Shown in pieces: positions 58,374-64,000 of a stretch of DNA of 64,000 nucleotides (positions are counted from its first letter, which is position 1; every line of letters begins with the position of its first letter). A model generated the notes under the pieces. That model was not told the origin of the DNA. It worked only from the letters and a program-made list of their open reading frames with translations, and searched no databases. The DNA comes from Auricularia sp. M13. Taxonomy: Eukaryota; Basidiomycota; Agaricomycetes; Auriculariales; Auriculariaceae. Location: the NCBI GenBank assembly GCA_037042915.1, contig CM073200.1, positions 3,530,832-3,594,831 of the forward strand, written 5' to 3'. Both the position numbers and the translations under genes were made by a program.

Positions 58374-61300
58374 ACAACGCCGACCCGTCGGCGTCTGACC
58401 TGCTCGAGGGCATCCTGAATGGCCTGACGAGGAGCGCATTCCTGCTTCCAGGCGGCAGCTGCTTTCCTGAATAAAAAGTTAGTATCTTGGTGGGCACGTA
58501 TAGTGTTGAATTTGCTGACCTCGCGCGAAGCATGAATATGACAGCGGAAATAGCACTGCGCAGCGTTCTACGCGCGCTCGCCTTCTGCGGCTGCTGTTGC
58601 ATCTGGTGCGGGAAACCAATGCGGGCAATGGAAGCCACAATCTTGCTCTCCCTGAGCACTGTCAGACATTTTGCGCCGTGGACGACAGTGATTAAACGCA
58701 CCTCCTCTCGAACCGACCAAGCAGCACGAGTAGGTATCCCTTCTGATAGCTCAGGTTGTCGCGCATCAAGCTCTCGCGCGTGAACTTGGACTTGAGGTAC
58801 TGGATCTGCAGGAACAGCCCCTTGCATTCTTTGTTATGACGCAGCTTGAGATCGTTGATCTCCTGCTCGAGCCTGCGTCCCATGTCAGCGCACAATACCG
58901 ACGAAGACGCCGCTATGACTGACTCATCCTTCCGTTGCAAGTCTCCAGCACTGTGCCGACGCTTCAGGTCGAGGTTTTCCTTCTCCTGCATCAACTGCCC
59001 GAGTTCGCGCCCGAAGATGTGCGCCTCCTGCTTCACACGCTTCAGGTCATGGGCCAGATCGGCCAGCTGCTCGTCGCGATCTGCATTCATGCGTTCATGC
59101 TTGTCCTGGGCGAGTTGCATGCGCGACGTCTGTTTCGACAGTTCGGCTTTGAGGACCTCTATCTCGCGCGCCTGCTGTTCTAGCTGATGCTGCCTGTTGT
59201 CCTGTGTGGTAATCGCATCGGCGTGGTCTTGGCGCAACTGTTGTAGTCTCTGCGGGTGATTGATCAGCCAGATGTCGAATCCACGACGACGCCGCATACC
59301 TCAGTTGTTGCCTTGTAACGCTGATGCATCTGGTCGTGTTCCGTCAATAGGTTCTCCCTATCCGCCCGGAGGTGTTCAATGGTACGTTGGTTCTCTGCCA
59401 ACTTGTTCTCCAGGGACGCAAGTCGTTGTCCCCGCTCCGCGTTACCTGCATAGAGTAAGGACCAAGAGCACAGTAGGCAGACCAACAACTCACGTTGCAC
59501 CTGCGCCTCCAACGTCTGGTTCTCCAGCTTGATCTGGTTCAGCTGGTTCTTCACATCTTCCATGCCCTCCTTCGTGCGGCGCAACTGGCGCATGGCGTTG
59601 TCCCTCTCATCCGTGGCACGTTCCTGCTCAGCAGCAAGTTTGGCTAGACGCTTTCGCTCGGCTTCGAGTTCGTTTTCCAAAGAGACAACGGTCGTCCTCG
59701 CCTTCGCAAGCTCCTGTAGGCAATAAGCGTGACATCTAAGCCGCATTCGTTGAACGCACTGATTCGATGCGAGCTTGTGCGGCTGCCTGCTCCTTCTTCA
59801 TCTTCTGCAGCTCTGCGTCTGATTCTTTCGGAATGTTGAGGTTGGCTGGGCGGAGGGGCAAGCGTTGTCTCCCCTTGGCGGCACGCTCGTGCGCAACTGC
59901 CGTGATAGTTCTGGTGGTGATCCTGTCAGTGTACCACCTGGAATATCCTGCAAGAGAGACGCACTCATTTCCGACTTCATCTCGCTCAGCACACTTGGAG
60001 CAGGGCGGCGGAGACGCCTCCGCAGCTTCGGCCTTCTCCGCAGTGCGAGGAGCTCCTCTTGCAGCGCGGCGATATGTGACTTGGCCTCGGTTAGCCTGCG
60101 CCTGAGCTCTGCAGCGCTAAGATGAGCAAGACCCCAGCGGTCCTCTTCTTCTGCGTTGACAAGTCCAAGATCGGCCTCGGCGCGGTTTAGTTGTCTCTGT
60201 ATCTGCGCAATGTTGGCCAGCAGCGAGTCCTGGCCGGTTTTACCAGGCGTGGTCACCGCCCACGACGCCTTCGAAAGGTCAGCTACATCTTCAATATGAA
60301 ACCCTTCAACCTAGACTCACATCTCTCAGCGGCATTCCAGGCGTCTTCGGAGTCCGCACGAGCGAGTTGATTCTCTGCATCGTCTGCTTGAAGGCGAGCG
60401 GCGTCTCGGGTTTGCCGATGCTAATGTTCGCCTTGCTCAGAGCATCCGCGCCAGCGACGAAGCGCTGTAACTCGGCGAGCTCCTCCTCAAGCTGCTCATT
60501 GCGCCTCTCGAGCTCGTCCAACCTTGCATCCTTCGCCTTGGATATCGCGTTCCGGACGGGCGTCTGGCCGAACGTGTACTTGAGGCGTGCGATCTCAGCG
60601 TGGGCAGCCTCGAGGTCCGCGCGCAGCGCTTCGAGCTCTTCGGCGTACACGGAGCCATCGGTCAAGATGGTCGACCGGCCCGCCGAGGCGTCCACGCCAC
60701 GTTTCGATAGAGACGATTCATGAATCGAGTGTTGCAGGTCGGCGACCTGGTTGCGCAATTCAGCGATCTCTCCCGCGTCGGCCGTCATCTGCCTCTCGGC
60801 CTCTTCTAGCGCCGCCTCACTCTGCACTGCAGCTGCGCGCATGGTCTCCATTTGCATCTTGAGCCGCTCGGCCTCCTGGAAGGCGGATGTGTAGTCGTGT
60901 TCGAGGTCCTTGATATGCTGTTTGTCGATCTCGACTTCGTCCGTAAGCCTCTCAACCTCGGCCTTGAGATTGGTTACGTTTTGCTGAAGCTCCATCGCCA
61001 TGGTCTTCGAGATGCGCAGGTCCTGGTCCTTGCCGAGCCCTTCGTCTTGCAAGTCGCGCACCTTGCGCTCGAGAGCGCGTACTTGTGCCTTAGCCGCCTC
61101 AGCATCCTGACGCATTGCGTCTCGGTCGTCCTCCACGCGTTTGAGGTCGTTCTTCGCGGTCGTAAGCTCGTTGGTCAGCTCAGCGATCCTGTCTTGCGCG
61201 GCAGCCATCTCAGCCGCGTCCGCTCCCTGATCCTGGGACTGCGCCGCAAGTCGGCGTTCGGCCCTATCAGCACGCGCACGTTCGGCCTCGCGCTCAGCCT

Positions 61301-62968
61301 CGGCAGTCTTCTGGGTTCGCTGAGCAGCCTTGACGTCCTTCTCGGCGGCCTCCAGCCTGTCCTCGAGCTCCTGTACGATCTTCTCGACGCCGGCCTCGAC
61401 TCCGGCGAGCCGCTCCTTATAGACCTCGCCGTCCCTGGCGCGTAACCGCCGCTCTTCTTCGAGCTCCTTGCGCACGGCCTCCTTCTCCGCTCAGCGGCCG
61501 CAAGGTCCTCCATCATAGCATTAATGAAGCTCTCGCTAGCCATCTGGTCGGGATCGTGCTCCTGCTCGATGCGCTCAAGCAGCGAGCGCGAGCGGTCGAG
61601 CGTAATGCTCCTGCCCGTCTCGCCCAGTCGCTCATTGAGCACGCGGTTCTCCTCCGTCAGGCGTTTGTTGAGCGCGTGGAGGTACGTATTGAGCTTGAGC
61701 GTGTCGAAGCGCGCGAGGCCACCGCCTCCGCCGCCAGCAGCCTTCGCCGCGACGTCGAAGCTGGCGTTCGCGCGGCGGTGCACGGTGAGATCATGCGAGC
61801 TTGCTGTGGAGAGATCGCCCGTCTCTGCTGACGAGTTGCCCGCGGTGTAGACCTGCGAGAGCGGGTGCGGCGGACGGGCAGGAGTGACCAGCGCCGCGTG
61901 CTGGCGTACTGGGTGCGGCGTCGGCTGCGCCAGGCGCGGGCGCGCGTTTGAGTCTACGAGCGCCATTAGGAAATCGCGCCGGCGCATACTGGGCGTCGCG
62001 AGTGTCGCTGCCGTCGTGCGGAATGTCACAGTCGGCGGCCGCGGCGTCGCGTCCAGCGGCGGCGAACGCGCAGTCGTGTCATTCGCGCGTGGCGAGGGTG
62101 TCTGGGCGGAATGTCCCGCCGGTTCGTGTAATGTGGTTATGTCCTCTTCTTCCTCGGGTGCATCGTCTTCGGGAAGTGGGATTTGAGGAGGCGACAAAGC
62201 CTGGCGTGCTGTTGGTCTACGGGAAGGAGTCGAACGGTCCTGGGCGTGTAGAGATCCGTTGCTGCGAAGGCTAGAAGAGGACGAAGATGCGATAGATCTA
62301 GATAAAGACGGCGTTGAAGCGGGTGAGGGTGTCCTGCGAACCGATTCGTCGCTAGGCGTGGCCCAGGTGGACGGCTGGTGGTTGGGTCAACAAATATTCG
62401 TCGAATGTAAGACCTAAGCAGTACGCACTCTTCTATCACTGTGAATGCTACGCGACTGCTCTACGGCGGGACTTGCAGCTGCGGGAGATTTGGCGAATCC
62501 GTAAGAGCCGTCGGGGACGTTGAACGAGCCGCTGGGCGTGAACCGACCCGCGTTCGAAGGCTCCTTGGCGCCAAAAGAGGTGTTCCTGAACGAATGGCCG
62601 GCAAGCGACAGCTCGACCTCGTTGGCATAGTCGTTCCCGGCGTACGAGATCCTGCTGACGTCGAAGCTGTCGTCGTCGTCGTCGGTGACAATCTGGGTGC
62701 CCCTGGTTGAGCGCGACGCCTTGAGCAGCGAGTTAGCAAAACGCGTCTGGCTGGACGTCTGCCGCTTATGCAGGGAGCTGTTGGGTGCCGTATGGTCCTG
62801 GCCCGTCGGCGTCGACTGGATGGGCGGCGGCAGGTCGTCTAGGTCGACAGTCCGTGACAGTGGCTCGTCCAGCTCGGATACGCTAGGCAAAGACGGCAGC
62901 TCGTCGTTGTTGGCCTCATTCTGTTCGATGCGCCGCCATATACGCGACGGCGTCTCGAGCACGGGCAT
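58374..62968 (-). CDS. PCP1: PACT-domain coiled-coil spindle-pole-body protein (Pcp1-like)
   Basis: Pericentrin/Spc110-type scaffold that anchors gamma-tubulin complexes at the spindle pole body. Start MPVLETPSRIWRRIEQNEAN at 62968 with a disordered Ser/Pro/Asp-rich N-terminus, then FDTLKLNTYLHALNKRLTEE (a centrosomin-motif-1-like segment, residues about 370), followed by roughly 800 residues of coiled coil (e.g. LEDRLEAAEKDVKAAQRTQK, LEHDYTSAFQEAERLKMQME). A break region with TPETP, RTPKTPGMPLRD holds Cdk-like sites. The C-terminus has LRHNKECKGLFLQIQYLKSK, YLLVLLGRFERS and KIVASIARIGFP, which is the PACT domain, ending RRVGVVDT-stop at 58374. About 1350 residues. Small frame changes between 61475 and 61500 (DLAAA/EKEAVRKEL) may be a splice or another base error. 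Confidence 0.82.
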
Positions 62969-63158
62969 TGTGGCTGGAAGTTGGGAAGGGAACGCGTTCG
63001 GGTGGCACGTGACCAAACACACAAACAAACCCAGCACGCGGCTTGACGCGATACCACGATCGCTCCCGTCAAGAAGCCAAAGCAATGTTCACAGCAAGAG
63101 ACACTAACTACGTATACATGCGAGCACTGACAGTAACAAAAAATTGGAGGGAATAACT

Positions 63159-64000
63159 CTAGCCTATTATTTCCAAGGAATCGTCCACAGTCTGCGTCCG
63201 TTGCTTGCGATACCGCTTGTTCTCCTTCTCCAGCACGGCCAACTGGGATACTTCAGTGACTGTTATAGAAACCAAGATCATCGACAGCACCTTCAGCTTG
63301 AGCGTCTTTGCGCTCGTTCTCCCATTTGTGAGCCTCGGCGTCGTCGGCAGTGTGTTCTCGCTTCAGAATGCGGTACTTGCGCTTGACCTCGTCCAACTTG
63401 GCCGCTAGCTCGTCGGCCCTGCGCTTCTCCTTCTTCATCACCTCCGCCAGCTCGCCCGCCTGCGCTATCACACTGTCGTACTCCGCTTCCAGCTGAGCGT
63501 ACTTCCTCTGTGCGGCTGCGAGCTCTGAGGCGCGGTTACGACGCGCGTGCGAATACTCGCGCCGCAGCTTTTCCACCTCTTCAGCGAGAGGTTTGATGGC
63601 CTGAATAAGAATGGATTGTAAGTTGAGTGACAACGATGTACGGTAGGATGTGCGACTTGCACGCAGTATCTTGGCCTCCTTATGCGCGTCGAGCTCCAGC
63701 ACGGTCTTCTCTGCCCTGCAGTAGCAGCCGTCAGCAAGAAGCCACAGTAAGAACGCAGAGCTTACGCAGTGATGACGTCCATCACATCGTCCTCCATCCC
63801 ATCCCCGTCCACCAGGCGCCGGGCACGCTTCGTCGCGCGCTCGATCCGCTCGACAACGCGCTCGACAGGGACGCTGGGACCAGAAACGCGCCGTTTCCCG
63901 CTTTCAGTCTGCTCTTCGATATGCGGGTACAGCCGCGTGGTGTGGGTGATGGGCGTGCGGCACACAGGGCAGTCAGCCTTGCGTGGTCGCTTCACGAGCG
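63159..64000 (-). CDS. RING finger/coiled-coil protein, 5' part beyond right edge
   Basis: The frame enters from the right edge with LVKRPRKADCPVCRTPITHT, the second half of a C3HC4 RING (Cys pair CPVC and RTPI), then RLVDGDGMEDDVMDVITAE, KTVLELDAHKEAKILRA, IKPLAEEVEKLRREYSHARR, a long coiled coil AQRKYAQLEAEYDSVIAQAG and LAAKLDEVKRKYRILKREHT, and a last exon LAVLEKENKRYRKQRTQTVD ending EIIG-stop at 63159. RING followed by a coiled coil resembles TRAIP/NOPO-type ubiquitin ligases, but the zinc-binding first half lies outside the window, so the family is tentative. At least three introns. Confidence 0.62.

Overview
The window is nuclear DNA of a filamentous basidiomycete, most likely a wood- or litter-decaying agaricomycete. 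Evidence: genes are cut by many short introns (about 40-65 nt) with GT-AG ends and CTGAC/CTGAT-like branch sites; the histone H4 gene has introns; and there is a GH11 xylanase with a fungal cellulose-binding CBM1, a membrane-anchored P450 starting with a PFPPGPKG hinge, a DUF6534 membrane protein and a HET-C-like protein. No tRNA, rRNA, CRISPR or intact transposon was recognised. Exon joins were read by eye, so internal boundaries are approximate while most starts and stops are firm.

Layout, left to right. 0-1.4 kb: 5' part of a DM9 (DUF3421) repeat gene running off the left edge. 2.6-8.0 kb: hypoxanthine/xanthine phosphoribosyltransferase, mitoferrin (Mrs3/4) and a GDSL/SGNH-like membrane protein, all rightward. 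8.7-16.3 kb: HET-C-like protein, a leftward P450 and a DUF6534 protein. 17.2-26.3 kb: leftward F-BAR/RhoGAP protein, small Cys-rich protein and nucleoporin Nup85. 27.6-32.0 kb: histone H4 and ATG7. 32.7-37.8 kb: leftward acidic-phenylalanine (clathrin-adaptor-accessory-like) protein and a secreted S33 peptidase. 38.2-43.6 kb: CK1-like kinase, a leftward protein made of two copies of an unknown module, and the divergent pair UPF0357/NNF1. 44.0-51.0 kb: accessory-type segment with a feruloyl esterase/tannase remnant, GH11-CBM1 xylanase, a DUF1772 protein and a class 3 lipase. 51.3-58.1 kb: CUE-SMR protein, amidase, and a mitochondrial oxaloacetate-type carrier. 58.4-64 kb: PACT-domain spindle-pole-body protein and a RING/coiled-coil protein running off the right edge.

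Most genes are housekeeping: purine salvage, mitochondrial iron and dicarboxylate transport, Rho signalling, nuclear pore, chromatin, autophagy, kinetochore (Nnf1), spindle pole (PACT) and stalled-ribosome mRNA cleavage (Cue2/SMR). Secreted plant-polymer enzymes lie between 44 and 51 kb.

Two things cut across the annotation. First, at least seven otherwise conserved genes are broken by single-base changes that can nearly all be read as one-base errors in homopolymer length, which points to assembly error rather than gene death. Second, ATG7 is bracketed by a degenerate partial copy (28.6-29.0 kb) of the gene lying on its other side (32.7-35.7 kb) together with that gene's 3' flank, a local duplication relic.
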